DNA of 64,000 nt from CAZEHO01 sp964511945. Its GTDB lineage: Bacteria; Actinomycetota; Acidimicrobiia; Spongiisociales; UBA11373. The notes beneath the pieces were generated by a model. That model was not told the DNA's origin and did no database searches. It was given only the letters and a program-made list of their open reading frames with translations. The stretch spans positions 13,117 to 77,116 of the forward strand of contig CAZEHO010000011.1 in the NCBI GenBank assembly GCA_964511945.1. The letters are read 5' to 3'. Shown piece by piece: positions 44,370 through 53,706 of this stretch. Every line of letters begins with the position of its first letter. Position 1 is the stretch's first letter. The translations under genes were made by a program, and so were the position numbers.

Positions 44370-45215
44370 ATGACCGATGCCCCTGCCGCCCCGACCGTGG
44401 TGGTGTCCCGCAGCGTCCTCCCCGGCCGCGAGGACGACTTCGTGGATTGGTACCGGCGCATTCGTGAGGCCGCCCGCGCCTTCCCCGGCCACGTCAGGTC
44501 GGAAGTGCAGCAGCCCAACGAGGCTCATCCCGGCGAATGGGTGACGATCTACTCCTTCGCTACCGAAGATCAGCTGGCCAACTGGCTCTCCTCGGACGAG
44601 CGGCAGAGACTCGTCGCGGAGGCGGCCGCATATGTCGACGGGGCCGCCAAGGAGCAGCGCGTCGCCGGCCTCGCTCCGGCAGGCAATCCGGTGACCGTCG
44701 TGTTCTCACAGCGGATCGCTCCGGGCGGCGAGGAGCGGTTTGCCGCGCTCCATCAAGATCTAGTTGCAATCCTCGAGGACTTCGACGGGTTCATCGCCGC
44801 CGATCTGTTCCCGCCGACTTCCGGCGTCCAGGACGAACACGTTGTGGTCGCCTCATTCGCCTCACGAGCCGATCTCGATAGCTGGCTCGGGTCTGCCGAA
44901 CGAGGCCGCTGGGTCGAGAAAGCGGGCCAGGTCATCGAGGGCGACCGCACCATGAACGTGGTCGGCGGGTTCGGCGGCTGGTTCCCGGGGAGCCCAACGC
45001 GGATCCGCGGCCCGAAGCGCTGGAAACAGGGAGTTGCGGTGCTTCTCGCCCTGTTCCCGACAGCCATGGCCCTCACGCTGCTGCGCGACTGGCTGGTGCC
45101 GAACATGCACGTCGCCCTCGGCGTGTTCCTCGGCAACGTGATCGCAATCGCGATTCTGACCTACCTGCTGATGCCGAGAATCAACCGCTGGCTCGATTCC
45201 TGGCTCAGGCGGTAG
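44370..45215 (+). CDS. Membrane protein with two antibiotic biosynthesis monooxygenase-like domains
   Basis: A 281-residue protein with two ferredoxin-like ABM domains in tandem (~8-98 with VVVSRSVLPGREDDFVDWY; ~105-200 with VVFSQRIAPGGEERFAAL). Two C-terminal membrane helices follow (~222-242, ~248-270). This fusion occurs in actinobacteria, where ABM domains are thought to act in quinone or haem-related oxidation. It overlaps the convergent deaminase gene by 11 bases. Confidence 0.8.
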   Translation: MTDAPAAPTVVVSRSVLPGREDDFVDWYRRIREAARAFPGHVRSEVQQPNEAHPGEWVTIYSFATEDQLANWLSSDERQRLVAEAAAYVDGAAKEQRVAGLAPAGNPVTVVFSQRIAPGGEERFAALHQDLVAILEDFDGFIAADLFPPTSGVQDEHVVVASFASRADLDSWLGSAERGRWVEKAGQVIEGDRTMNVVGGFGGWFPGSPTRIRGPKRWKQGVAVLLALFPTAMALTLLRDWLVPNMHVALGVFLGNVIAIAILTYLLMPRINRWLDSWLRR

Positions 45216-46515
45216 CGATCCGCTCTGCGATCGCCCTGGCTTCAGCGCGCACGGCATCGACATCGATGGTGCGGCACACGCCGTCGGCGACCACACGGCG
45301 GCCACCAACCCACACGTCGGTGACATCTCTGGAGGAGCCGGCCCAAATCAGATGGGAGATGACGTCCACCGGTTCAACGATCGGTTCAAACGCAGGGTGG
45401 TCCAGAGAGATCCGGATCATGTCTGCATTGCGTCCGGGGACCAACGCACCCAGGTCGGGACGACCGAGCGCATCCGCCGCCTCCGACGTGACCATGCGCA
45501 GAGCGTCCTCAACCTCCAGGACCGCGGCATCGAGGTCTCGAAGCCGGGCGTAGAGCAGCGCCTGGGTCGCCTCCTCCCAGAGATCCAGGTTGTTGTTCGA
45601 TGCCGGACCGTCGGTGGAGATGCCCACCGCCACCCCGGCGTCGCGCATCGCGACGACCGGAGCGATCCCCGAAGCGAGCTTCCCGTTGGACCCGGGACAG
45701 TGCGCCACCCCGACCCTGTGCTCGGCGAGGATCCGGATGTCCGGACCGTCCACCCACACGCAGTGAGCGGCCATCGTTCGCGCCTCGAAGAGGCCGAGAT
45801 CGGCCAGGTAGGCGGGCACCGACATCCCGGTGTCGGCGGTGACCTGATCCCCTTCCGTCCGGGTCTCGGCCACGTGGATGTGCACCGGCATCGACTCGGC
45901 AACCGCCAGTCGGCCGACGTCGGCCAGGATCTCGCGGCTGATGGCGTACGCCGAATGCGGCCCAAATCCGATCTCGATCCGATCGGTGTGGGACCACGAG
46001 TCGCGCAGAGACACCGCGTGCCGGATCTGCTCCTCGATGCTGCCGAGACGTTCCCATCCGGGGGCGTCGACGACGGCAACGGCGATGACGGCCCGCATCC
46101 CGGCTTCATGTGCCGCATCGGCGACGGCGTCCGGGTAGAAGTAGAACTCGTTTGAGGTCGTGATCCCACCGGTCAGCATTTCGGCGGCGCCGAGCAGCAT
46201 CCCGACCTTGACATCATCCGGCTGCATCCTGCCCTCGCGCGGCCAGATCGCCTCGAGCAGCCATCGTTCCAACGGCAATCCCTCCCCCACCCCGCGCAAC
46301 AGCGTCATGGCGGAGTGGGCGTGGTTGTTGATCAGCCCCGGCATCAGCAGTCCGCCGACGTGATGCTCCACGGTTTGCGGCGGCAGTTCGGCTGCGCCGG
46401 CCAGGTCGCCGACGGCGGTCACGACGCCGTTGCTGACGTCGATGAACCCCGGAGCGTGCAGCGAGAACCCTGAGTCCATTGGGAGGACGTAGTCGGCGAT
46501 GTAGCGATCGGTCAT
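45205..46515 (-). CDS. mtaD: S-adenosylhomocysteine / 5'-methylthioadenosine deaminase-like amidohydrolase
   Basis: A 436-residue TIM-barrel amidohydrolase. Metal ligands are in NHAHSAM (His65, His67), the later HVAET and the Asp in STDGPASNNNLD. The substrate motif FGPHSAY and CPGSNGKLASG match the MtaD/SsnA/TrzN group. These enzymes deaminate S-adenosylhomocysteine or methylthioadenosine to inosyl derivatives; guanine or triazine deaminases are relatives. ATG 46515 by homology. Divergent from the fumarase gene with a 101-base shared promoter region. Confidence 0.85.
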   Translation of the reverse strand: MTDRYIADYVLPMDSGFSLHAPGFIDVSNGVVTAVGDLAGAAELPPQTVEHHVGGLLMPGLINNHAHSAMTLLRGVGEGLPLERWLLEAIWPREGRMQPDDVKVGMLLGAAEMLTGGITTSNEFYFYPDAVADAAHEAGMRAVIAVAVVDAPGWERLGSIEEQIRHAVSLRDSWSHTDRIEIGFGPHSAYAISREILADVGRLAVAESMPVHIHVAETRTEGDQVTADTGMSVPAYLADLGLFEARTMAAHCVWVDGPDIRILAEHRVGVAHCPGSNGKLASGIAPVVAMRDAGVAVGISTDGPASNNNLDLWEEATQALLYARLRDLDAAVLEVEDALRMVTSEAADALGRPDLGALVPGRNADMIRISLDHPAFEPIVEPVDVISHLIWAGSSRDVTDVWVGGRRVVADGVCRTIDVDAVRAEARAIAERIATA

Positions 46516-46616
46516 CGCAGCATGATCGCACGGGGCGGGCTTGCATCTCGGGAGCAACCGCGCAGCGGCCGCGGGTCAATAGGCTGAGGGTCGATTCGAG
46601 AACAGGAAGGACCGAG

Positions 46617-48227
46617 ATGTCCGATTTCCGCTTCCAGAAGATCTTCGAGCTCGGGCCCGATGAGACGCCCTACCGGCTGCTCACCGACGACGGCGTCGAA
46701 GTCGTCCAACTGGGCGACCGAGAGGTGCTGAAGGTCGACCCGAAGGCACTGCGCATCCTCGCCGCCGAGGCGATCCGCGACGTTTCCCACCTGTTCCGTC
46801 CCGGCCACATGCAGCAACTGCGCGACATCCTCGACGACCCCGAGGCCTCGGACAACGACCGGTTCGTGGCCCTGCAGATGCTGAAGAACGCCAACATCTC
46901 GGCCGGAATGCTGCTCCCCTCATGCCAGGACACCGGCACCGCCATCGTGCACGCTCACAAGGGTGAGAACGTGTTCACGGGCGTTGACGACGAGGAATGG
47001 CTCAGCCACGGCATCTTCGACACGTACACCGGCACCTACCTGCGCTATTCGCAGCTGGCTCCCCTCACCATGTATGAGGAGAAGAACACCGGGAGCAATC
47101 TGCCCGCCCAGATCGAGATCTCTTCGGAGCCGGGCCACGAATACGAGTTCCTGTTCGTCACCAAGGGCGGCGGCTCGGCGAACAAGACCTTCCTCTTCCA
47201 GCAGACCAAGGCGCTGCTCAACCCCGATACCTTGCTCTCGTTCCTCGATGAGAAGCTGCGCACGCTCGGAACCGCGGCTTGCCCGCCCTATCACCTTGCG
47301 ATCGTGATCGGCGGAACCTCGGCGGAGATGACCCTCAAGACGGTCAAGCTCGCCAGCGCCCGGTATCTCGATGGTCTGCCCACCGCCGGCAACGAGTCAG
47401 GGCGCGCCTTCCGCGACCTGGAACTCGAGGAGCAGGTCCTCGAGTTGACCCGGGAGACCGGCATCGGCGCCCAGTTCGGTGGCAAGTACTTCTGCCACGA
47501 CGTCCGGGTGGTCCGGCTCCCCCGTCACGGCGCTTCGTGTCCGGTGGGGATCGGGGTGTCGTGCTCGGCCGACCGCCAGATCAAGGGCAAGATCACCCGC
47601 GACGGCGTCTTCCTCGAGCAACTCGAAGAGGACCCGGCCCGGTTCCTCCCGGACGAAGACCTGATCGAGATCCCCGGCGAGGTGGTCGAGATCGATCTCA
47701 ACCGCCCCATGGATGAGATCCGGGCGACGCTGTCGCAGTACCCGGTGGCGACCCGCCTGTCGCTGAACGGTCCCATCGTTGTGGCCCGTGACATCGCCCA
47801 CGCCAAGCTCAACGAGCGCCTCGACTCCGGTGACGGACTCCCCGACTATTTCAAGGATCATCCGGTCTACTACGCCGGTCCTGCCAAGACCCCGGAGGGA
47901 TATGCCTCCGGTTCGTTCGGGCCGACGACGGCGGGACGCATGGATCCCTACGTCGAGCTGTTCCAGCAACACGGCGGCAGCCTGGTGATGCTGGCCAAGG
48001 GCAACCGGTCCCAGCAGGTCACCGACGCCTGCCGAACCCACGGCGGGTTCTATCTCGGGTCGATCGGCGGACCGGCAGCGATCCTGGCCGTCGACAGCAT
48101 CAAGAAGGTCGAGGTTCTCGAATATCCCGAACTCGGGATGGAGGCGGTCTGGAAGATCGAGGTCGAGGACTTCCCGGTGTTCATCGTGGTCGACGACAAG
48201 GGAAACGACTTCTACGCCGGGATCTGA
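46617..48227 (+). CDS. fumA: Fumarate hydratase, class I (Fe-S dependent)
   Basis: A 536-residue [4Fe-4S] hydro-lyase with fused alpha and beta parts. Cluster ligands lie in LLPSCQDTGTA, ACPPYHLAIVIGGTSAE and the loop GASCPVGIGVSCSADRQIKGK. The C-terminal swivel domain has AGPAKTPEGYASGSFGPTTAGRMD (quoted in part: PEGYASGSFGPTTAGRM). It interconverts fumarate and malate in the TCA cycle. ATG 46617 follows AGGAAGG; the longer frame upstream is antisense to mtaD. A class I enzyme is oxygen-sensitive. Confidence 0.95.
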   Translation: MSDFRFQKIFELGPDETPYRLLTDDGVEVVQLGDREVLKVDPKALRILAAEAIRDVSHLFRPGHMQQLRDILDDPEASDNDRFVALQMLKNANISAGMLLPSCQDTGTAIVHAHKGENVFTGVDDEEWLSHGIFDTYTGTYLRYSQLAPLTMYEEKNTGSNLPAQIEISSEPGHEYEFLFVTKGGGSANKTFLFQQTKALLNPDTLLSFLDEKLRTLGTAACPPYHLAIVIGGTSAEMTLKTVKLASARYLDGLPTAGNESGRAFRDLELEEQVLELTRETGIGAQFGGKYFCHDVRVVRLPRHGASCPVGIGVSCSADRQIKGKITRDGVFLEQLEEDPARFLPDEDLIEIPGEVVEIDLNRPMDEIRATLSQYPVATRLSLNGPIVVARDIAHAKLNERLDSGDGLPDYFKDHPVYYAGPAKTPEGYASGSFGPTTAGRMDPYVELFQQHGGSLVMLAKGNRSQQVTDACRTHGGFYLGSIGGPAAILAVDSIKKVEVLEYPELGMEAVWKIEVEDFPVFIVVDDKGNDFYAGI

Positions 48228-48240
48228 CCGGCCGAGCCCT

Positions 48241-48918
48241 CTATTCGGCCGGAATCTTCCGTGCCAGGTGCCGCACGTAGGCGTCACAGAGCCATTCGAC
48301 GGTCTGGACTACCGCCGGGCGGTCGAGCGGCCGCTTGAGACGCCGGATCGTGGCGCGCTCCAGCTCGTCGGCGGCCTCGAAGATCAGCTTGCGAGTCGAT
48401 GAGATCTCGTCCTCCAGCTCGCCGAGTTCCTCCCGCACCGCGGTGAGGGCAGCATCGTCGGTGTCGTCGAGTCGCGGGACGATGTCGTCGGTCAGCACGC
48501 GGTCGATCTCGCGACGGCCCGTCGCCGGGACCCACTCCGGCGCACGGAGCGGTGGGTCGAGTGGGAACACGATCCTGGCGAGCGGCGCCACGACGTCGGG
48601 CACCACCTCCTCGAGGAGCCCAACGAGGTGCCGGCGCCGGAACCGCACATCGCCATCGGGTTGACCGGCGCGCGCCAGGATCTCGGGGAGAGCGGTTCTC
48701 AGATCCCGGTCGTCGTCTCCCGCCCGTCGGCTCCTCTCGAAGTCGACGATGTCGAGGCGCCCCTGGACCAGGCGCCGGTAGTACGAATACTCGAGGTTGA
48801 GATCGGAGCAGATCCCGACCCGATCAAGCAGGCCGGTGAGCGGAACCTCGTCGAGGCGGGTGACGAACTCGGGAGCTGCGACCCGATCGACCAGGCGCCG
48901 ATACTGAGCAGGACTCAT
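48241..48918 (-). CDS. RsiG-like helical protein with a c-di-GMP-binding-type motif
   Basis: A 225-residue helical protein. The segment YSYYRRLVQGRLDIVD (44-59) matches the conserved helix of the actinobacterial RsiG anti-sigma family. The motif E-x3-S-x2-R-x3-Q-x3-D is present as Ser45, Arg48, Gln52 and Asp56, but the first Glu is Asn41. Only one motif copy is seen, and a second coiled-coil part (~165-215) follows. RsiG sequesters the sporulation sigma factor WhiG when bound to c-di-GMP. No sigma factor gene is adjacent. Converges on fumA. Confidence 0.6.
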   Translation of the reverse strand: MSPAQYRRLVDRVAAPEFVTRLDEVPLTGLLDRVGICSDLNLEYSYYRRLVQGRLDIVDFERSRRAGDDDRDLRTALPEILARAGQPDGDVRFRRRHLVGLLEEVVPDVVAPLARIVFPLDPPLRAPEWVPATGRREIDRVLTDDIVPRLDDTDDAALTAVREELGELEDEISSTRKLIFEAADELERATIRRLKRPLDRPAVVQTVEWLCDAYVRHLARKIPAE

Positions 48919-48980
48919 CGCTGCAAACCCTCCGCTTCCATCTTCGCAGCGGTGTGAGCGGTAGCGGCGGTTTGTCTGGT

Positions 48981-49214
48981 TCAGCCCTCGACGTCGATCA
49001 CGATGTCCGTCCGGGTGATCGGAGTCGGCGGCTCGGTGGGATCGGCACCATTGACATCTCCGGCGCCGGTCTCCGGCTGCCAGGCCCCGTCATGGCGGAA
49101 CGCGGAAACCCGGTAGGCCGGCTGCTCGGACTCGAATTCCCACATCGGGATGACCCACAGGATGACCGGGCCGTGGATCAGTGCCCGGACACCAGTGCCC
49201 GGTGCCCTGGCCAC
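48981..49214 (-). pseudogene. Possible gene remnant cut by the dispersed repeat
   Basis: A 77-residue frame whose body (HGPVILWVIPMWEFE, then YRVSAFRHDGAW) looks protein-like, but whose GTG start at 49214 lies inside the left end of a repeat element. It may be the 3' end of a gene severed when the repeat inserted, or a small protein that took its start from the repeat. No family recognised. Apart from this and the repeat, 48919-49364 holds nothing coding. Confidence 0.3.
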
Positions 49215-49365
49215 GAGCGTTGGTGATGTTCAGGGCGAGGTCAGGGCGTCGCCCGGCAAGGACGCAGTCCCGCAGGCGCACTTGACCCGTGCGTCAAGGG
49301 CGAGGACGCAGCCGGAGGCGTCCTGAGGCGCATCTGAACGCGCCAAACGTTCGTGGTCGGGGCGC
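49202..49365 (+). repeat. Dispersed ~163-bp structured repeat, copy 1
   Basis: Direct-orientation relative of 51044-51206 and 55099-55260. Core blocks are GTCGCCCGGCAAGGACGCAG and CAGCCGGAGGCGTCCTGAG. The ends form an imperfect terminal inverted repeat of ~30 bases; both arms of this copy carry CCACGA followed by CGTT. Internal hairpins include AGGACGC...GCGTCCT and CGCAC...GTGCG. The stop codon of the downstream minus-strand gene (49365) touches its end. Confidence 0.88.
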
Positions 49366-49736
49366 TAGGTGCGGAGATCGTCGAGCGCTTCGACCATGAA
49401 TCCCCATTCCCCCTCCATCCGCTCGGCCGGAGCCGGCGGTCCTGCCGGGTCGGCACCGGGGCGGCCCGGGGCATCCCAGGCACCCTGCGCCGCGTGGCGG
49501 CCCTGCGGGAAAAAGGTGGTCTCGCTCAGAAGGAATCTTGCTTCACTGCCCGGCGGAACCTGTGCGTTGAGGTGCCCGACCTCGATCTCGGCCTCAGCGC
49601 GCTCTGCGAGCACCTCCCAGACCATCAACTGGTCGACGGGATCCTGCTGAGACGGATCGAAACGGATCACCGCAAACACCGGCACCTGCACGGGCGCGGA
49701 ATCGTGTTCTGTCTCCACCGGTCCTCCCGGGTTCAT
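49365..49736 (-). CDS. Hypothetical protein, 123 aa
   Basis: Begins MNPGGPVETEHDSAPVQV; a central part (VPVFAVIRFDPS, VDQLMVWEVLAERAEAEIEVGH) has regular amphipathic character, and a Pro/Gly/Ala-rich stretch (~85-105) precedes a short final helix. No signal peptide, membrane helix or known motif is seen. The TAG stop sits at the boundary of repeat copy 1, so the original C-terminus may have been altered. It follows the DUF6777-like gene on the same strand after 38 bases and may be co-transcribed with it. Confidence 0.5.
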   Translation of the reverse strand: MNPGGPVETEHDSAPVQVPVFAVIRFDPSQQDPVDQLMVWEVLAERAEAEIEVGHLNAQVPPGSEARFLLSETTFFPQGRHAAQGAWDAPGRPGADPAGPPAPAERMEGEWGFMVEALDDLRT

Positions 49737-49774
49737 GTCTTGACGATATCAATCAACCGCGCCGACCGTCAGGC

Positions 49775-50956
49775 TCATCCCTCGATAACCTGGATGGGTC
49801 CGGCCAATCCCGTGAGGGCTCCATCCACCCCGGGCGATCTCCTAATCGCCTCACCGGTCATGAGATCGAGGAGAAGGAACGTCGTCTGGTCCCGATCTGC
49901 TGCCGGGATCTCATCCACCAGATCAGGCGAGAATCCGGGCCAGCCGTCTCCCTGGAACGCCGGAGTCGGCGGCAGCCCGCGCGGGATCTGCAGCGGCACG
50001 CCAGACATGCACCGCGCCGCCGGCATGCCGCGGACGTCGATGAGCACGGCCGTCCCTCGCTGCAGTACCGACTGACGCGGAATGATGCGGCCGTTCTGCC
50101 AGCCGTAGGCGGTCACCAGCGTGTCGCTCAGCAGCACCACGGGCGTCAGCGTGGATAGGTATCCGGCGAGTGATTCGGTGGGGAGACCGTGCACCAGTGC
50201 GAACGCCTCGCCGATGGCCGGCGAGGCTTCAAACGCTTCCAGTAGGCCCTTGATGTCGCAGACCTCACCCGACCGCAATCCCCCATAGAGTCCGGGCGTC
50301 GAACCCACCCTGATCTGGCGGCCGGCCGCAATCGGATCATCGTTGGTGCAAGGGCCGGTCGGATCCCAGGACACCCCGCCGACCGGCACACCGTCCTCGG
50401 GATCGATCGTCGACCCGACCGCCGCCGCCAGGACACGGGCCGGCCCGGTGGCAACACACACGGACGAGCCGTCGCCCGCCTGCACCGTGAACCGCCCGTC
50501 ATCGTCGCGGCCGTCCTCATTGCGGTCGTCGAGATCGGACACCCGGACCTCGGTAGGCAGGTACTCGGCTGCGAGCGCCCCGACCAGTTCGATCCGGACC
50601 ATCTCGTCGCGGTCGGCTTCGGCGGCCAGCGCCCACCCGAACCCGTCGGCCAGCAGCAGATCGGCATCGGACGACCGCCGGTGGGGAGACACGAACACTT
50701 CGGCGTTGAACGGAGGGAAGGCAATGAGGTGCCGGTCGAGGAAGAGGCGGGCCGCCACCGGTGCGGTGAACGGATCCGGACCGACGTCGTCGACACCTTC
50801 GAGCAGCACCACGCCCGGTCCGTAGCCGCTGCTGAACTCGATGGTGAGCGGACCCTCCTCGCGGCTCGCCCGGAGCACCAGAAACAGGGCGCCGACAACG
50901 GCAAACAGCAAGGCCCCGATGCTCACGGCGCGCACGACGCGCAAAACGCTCTTCAC
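49775..50956 (-). CDS. DUF6777-like membrane-anchored protein
   Basis: A 393-residue protein with one N-terminal membrane helix (~12-30) and an extracytoplasmic domain. The order of GSTPGLYGG, CDIKGLLEAFE, LTPVVLLSDTLVTAYGW and RQSVLQRGTAVLIDVRGMPAARC matches the actinobacterial DUF6777 family. In relatives the end of this block has 'CACGNPL'; here it is CMSGVPL. Function unknown; the paired cysteines suggest an extracellular fold. Its start faces repeat copy 2. Confidence 0.68.
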   Translation of the reverse strand: MKSVLRVVRAVSIGALLFAVVGALFLVLRASREEGPLTIEFSSGYGPGVVLLEGVDDVGPDPFTAPVAARLFLDRHLIAFPPFNAEVFVSPHRRSSDADLLLADGFGWALAAEADRDEMVRIELVGALAAEYLPTEVRVSDLDDRNEDGRDDDGRFTVQAGDGSSVCVATGPARVLAAAVGSTIDPEDGVPVGGVSWDPTGPCTNDDPIAAGRQIRVGSTPGLYGGLRSGEVCDIKGLLEAFEASPAIGEAFALVHGLPTESLAGYLSTLTPVVLLSDTLVTAYGWQNGRIIPRQSVLQRGTAVLIDVRGMPAARCMSGVPLQIPRGLPPTPAFQGDGWPGFSPDLVDEIPAADRDQTTFLLLDLMTGEAIRRSPGVDGALTGLAGPIQVIEG

Positions 50957-51043
50957 CGGCCCCCTTCCTCACTACTGCCAGTGGTCGCGTTCACTGCCGA
51001 TCGTAGCGATGTTCGCCTGCTCCCGCCGTGGCCACATCCACTG

Positions 51044-51206
51044 GTGCCGTGTCTCATAACGTTGGCGAGGTTCTGGGCGAGCTCAGCGTCGCCCGGCAAG
51101 GACGCAGTCCCGCAGGCGCACTCGGATGCGTGCGTCAGGGGCGAGGACACAGCCGGAGGCGTCCTGAGCCGTACCTGAACCCGCCAAACGTTGTGTGATG
51201 CGCCAC
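51044..51206 (+). repeat. Dispersed ~163-bp structured repeat, copy 2
   Basis: Same element as copy 1. The terminal inverted repeat is cleanest here: the left end GTGCCG...AACGTTGGCGAGGTTC pairs with the right end GAACCCGCCAAACGTT...CGCCAC. The right end lies 12 bases before the GTG of the DMT transporter gene, so the element provides or displaces that gene's promoter and ribosome-binding region. It occupies most of the divergent gap 50957-51218. Confidence 0.9.
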
Positions 51207-51218
51207 TAAGTTCACCGG

Positions 51219-52109
51219 GTGACCCGACTCATCGCCCTTGCCGGCATCGTCGCCATCTCGTTCTCGGCGATCTTCGTGCGCCTCGCCGAGGTCGACCCGG
51301 AGGTCTCGGCGCTGTACCGCGTGGTCTATGCCCTCCCTGTGCTCATCATTGCCGAGCGCATCTGGGGTGGGCCGTCCCGCCCGCGTCGAATCCGGCTGCT
51401 GGCGGTTGCGGGCGGATTCATCCTCGGGATCGACCTGAACCTGTGGCACCAATCGATCGAGTGGATCGGAGCCGGGCTGTCGACGGTGCTCGCCAACATG
51501 CAGGTCCTGTTCGTTGGTGCAATTGCCTGGGCGCTCTACGGGGAGCGTCCCACAGCGGCCGCCATCATGACCGTTCCCGTAGGTCTAACCGGGGTCGCCC
51601 TCATCAGCGGGCTCGGCAGAGAGGATGCGTTCGGCACCGACCCGATTGCCGGAACCCTCGCCGGAGTCGGGGCCGGGATCGCCTACGCCGGATTCCTCCT
51701 GCTCTTCCGCCATGCCATGCGGGGCCGCAGCGATCATCCGGCCGGCCCATTGCTCGACGTCACGATCGGAGCCACGCTGGCCGGTCTTCTCCTGCTCATC
51801 CCCACCGGAGGTGCCGACCTCGTGCCGGCATGGCCGGCCCACGGGTGGCTGCTCGCACTCGCTGTCGGATCACAGGTCGTCGGCTGGCTCATCATCGGCA
51901 TCGCACTGCCCCGGCTTCCCGGCCTCGAGACCGCCCTGCTCCTGTTGATCCAACCGGTGCTGACGGTGCTCTGGGCCCAAGTGCTGTTCGACGAGCCACT
52001 CTCCGGCCTGCAGTGGACCGGGGTCGCCCTCGTGCTCAGCGGGATTCTGTTTGCGACGACGCGCGGAACCATCAGACGATCGTCGGAAGCAATTCCCCCA
52101 GCGTCGTGA
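51219..52109 (+). CDS. EamA/DMT-superfamily transporter
   Basis: A 296-residue inner-membrane exporter with ten predicted helices in two EamA halves. The first half has LYRVVYALPVLIIAE and LSTVLANMQVLFVGAIAWALYGE; the second ends with ALLLLIQPVLTVLWAQVLFDEPLS (quoted in part: PVLTVLWAQVLFDEPLS). It probably exports a small metabolite or amino acid. GTG 51219 lies directly behind repeat copy 2 with no clear ribosome-binding site. Its 3' end overlaps the convergent gene by 38 bases. Confidence 0.85.
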   Translation: MTRLIALAGIVAISFSAIFVRLAEVDPEVSALYRVVYALPVLIIAERIWGGPSRPRRIRLLAVAGGFILGIDLNLWHQSIEWIGAGLSTVLANMQVLFVGAIAWALYGERPTAAAIMTVPVGLTGVALISGLGREDAFGTDPIAGTLAGVGAGIAYAGFLLLFRHAMRGRSDHPAGPLLDVTIGATLAGLLLLIPTGGADLVPAWPAHGWLLALAVGSQVVGWLIIGIALPRLPGLETALLLLIQPVLTVLWAQVLFDEPLSGLQWTGVALVLSGILFATTRGTIRRSSEAIPPAS

Positions 52110-52806
52110 AGAATCGGGACCGGGGCATGGCTTCGCTCGCTCCGAGACTCCGTGCCCGCACCATCGCCAGGTCGTCGACATGAGGGCCGAAACCGACCAC
52201 CTTGATTCCGGCACCGGCGCAGTGCCGGATCGTGTCGTCCGACCCGTCGTGGGTTAGGTCGACGAGGACCACCACCGGACCTCGATCCCGATCAGTGAGG
52301 TCCGGCGGCCGACGCCAGACCTCCAAATCGAAGCCTCGGGCGCCGACCTCCGACTCGATCCTGGTGGCGTCGAACAGGTCATCCGACAGCAGGCCGACGA
52401 CGGGGCGCGCCATGGCCCGCGCCTTGGCAACCCCCCAGGCCAGATGCGCCTCCCACACCGCTACGCCGACCGATTGCGAGGAAGCGGGAGCCAGGTCGAA
52501 GTGGTCGCCGGGAAGGGCGGCGGCGGCCGCCTCATCACGATCTGCGAGTGCCCGGCCTTCCGCAAGCAGCACCTCGGTTGGGAAGCGCATCGCCTCCTGG
52601 AAAACCTCCAATGGGCCCCGCTGTTGTCGGCGGAACGGAGCAGCAAGCGTCTGCTCGAGCGTCTCCTCCAGCCACACCTCACCCGTCACCAGCGCATCGT
52701 CGAGAGACGACGGCGGCTCGATGCCGAGATCGGACAGGCGGCGCAGTACATACGGCCGGTATTCGACAACCAGCGCCTCACGGAGTACGACCGAGGGATC
52801 AGACAC
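52072..52806 (-). CDS. Hypothetical protein with receiver-like C-terminal domain
   Basis: A 244-residue cytosolic protein. The N-terminal half is helical and acidic (LRRLSDLGIEPPSSLDDALVT, EETLEQTLAAPFRRQQRGPLEVF: quoted as separate features). The C-terminal ~115 residues have an alternating strand-helix pattern like a response-regulator receiver: RPVVGLLSDD, VVVLVDLTHDG at the phospho-acceptor strand, and GIKVVGFGPHVD. The usual acidic pocket and Lys are not all present, so it may be a pseudo-receiver. No output domain. Function unknown. Confidence 0.58.
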   Translation of the reverse strand: MSDPSVVLREALVVEYRPYVLRRLSDLGIEPPSSLDDALVTGEVWLEETLEQTLAAPFRRQQRGPLEVFQEAMRFPTEVLLAEGRALADRDEAAAAALPGDHFDLAPASSQSVGVAVWEAHLAWGVAKARAMARPVVGLLSDDLFDATRIESEVGARGFDLEVWRRPPDLTDRDRGPVVVLVDLTHDGSDDTIRHCAGAGIKVVGFGPHVDDLAMVRARSLGASEAMPRSRFFTTLGELLPTIV

Positions 52807-52971
52807 GGTCGGGAAGCCTATCCGGTTGCCGCTCCTGCACTCGACAACAAGGGCGGCATGGACTTGACCATCGCCGACGCCGCCGAGGATGACGCCGGTC
52901 CCGACGGGTCCGCCGGGTCATCTCAGGCGCAGCGGTAGAGTCGGCGCCTGCACCAACGGAAGGAACGCACC

Positions 52972-53706
52972 ATGCGCCGGTTCTTCGTGCTCATCGCGGC
53001 CGTTGCCCTGATCACCGCAGCGTGCAAGATCGAAACGAATATCGAAGCGACCCTGAACGCAGACGGGACCGGCACCGTCGCCTTCGAGATCGGACTCGAC
53101 GACGAGGCACGCGACTTCCTCATGCAGAGCGGCGATGACCCCTTTGCGGACACGCCGGCGGGCGCAACCAACACCACGGTGGAACGCGGCGACATGACCT
53201 ATTACGTGTCGACCGTCCCCTTCTCCAGTGCCGCCGAACTCACCCGCCTCGTCACGGAGGAGACCGATTCCCCGTTCGGCACCTTCAGCGCCACCTTCTC
53301 GGAGACCCGGGTGCGCGTGGAGGGATCGATCGCCAACATCGGCGGCGACCTGCTGGGCGAGGGCGGTGTCGAGGGGATGGACCCGGGCATCATCGAAGAG
53401 AGCATCTCGGCCAACATACGAATCGTCATGCCCGGCAAGGTGACCGACACCAACGCCGATTCCACCGACGGCAGTACGGTGACGTGGTCGGTGCCGCTCT
53501 TCGGCGGGGGCGCGCTCGACATCTACGCGGAGTCCGACCCGACCCAGAGCCCCGGCGGCGGAGGATTCCCAGTGTGGCTGATCATCGTGATCGTCGTGGT
53601 GGTGCTCGCAGCCGCCGGCTACTTCGTCATGAGCCGGCGCAACAGCACCACACCGCCGATGTCGACCGGTGACGCTGCTCCACCGGCGGAGCCGACCGAG
53701 GGCTAG
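52972..53706 (+). CDS. LppM-domain lipoprotein
   Basis: A 244-residue lipoprotein. The lipobox ITAAC gives Cys18, followed at once by the LppM-type repeat pattern KIETNIEATLNADGTGTVAF. A beta-rich domain runs to ~190, and a C-terminal TM (~200-222) and short Pro/Thr tail follow. Being lipid-anchored at one end and membrane-spanning at the other is typical of this family. Its TAG overlaps the GTG of the next gene by one base. Confidence 0.8.
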   Translation: MRRFFVLIAAVALITAACKIETNIEATLNADGTGTVAFEIGLDDEARDFLMQSGDDPFADTPAGATNTTVERGDMTYYVSTVPFSSAAELTRLVTEETDSPFGTFSATFSETRVRVEGSIANIGGDLLGEGGVEGMDPGIIEESISANIRIVMPGKVTDTNADSTDGSTVTWSVPLFGGGALDIYAESDPTQSPGGGGFPVWLIIVIVVVVLAAAGYFVMSRRNSTTPPMSTGDAAPPAEPTEG

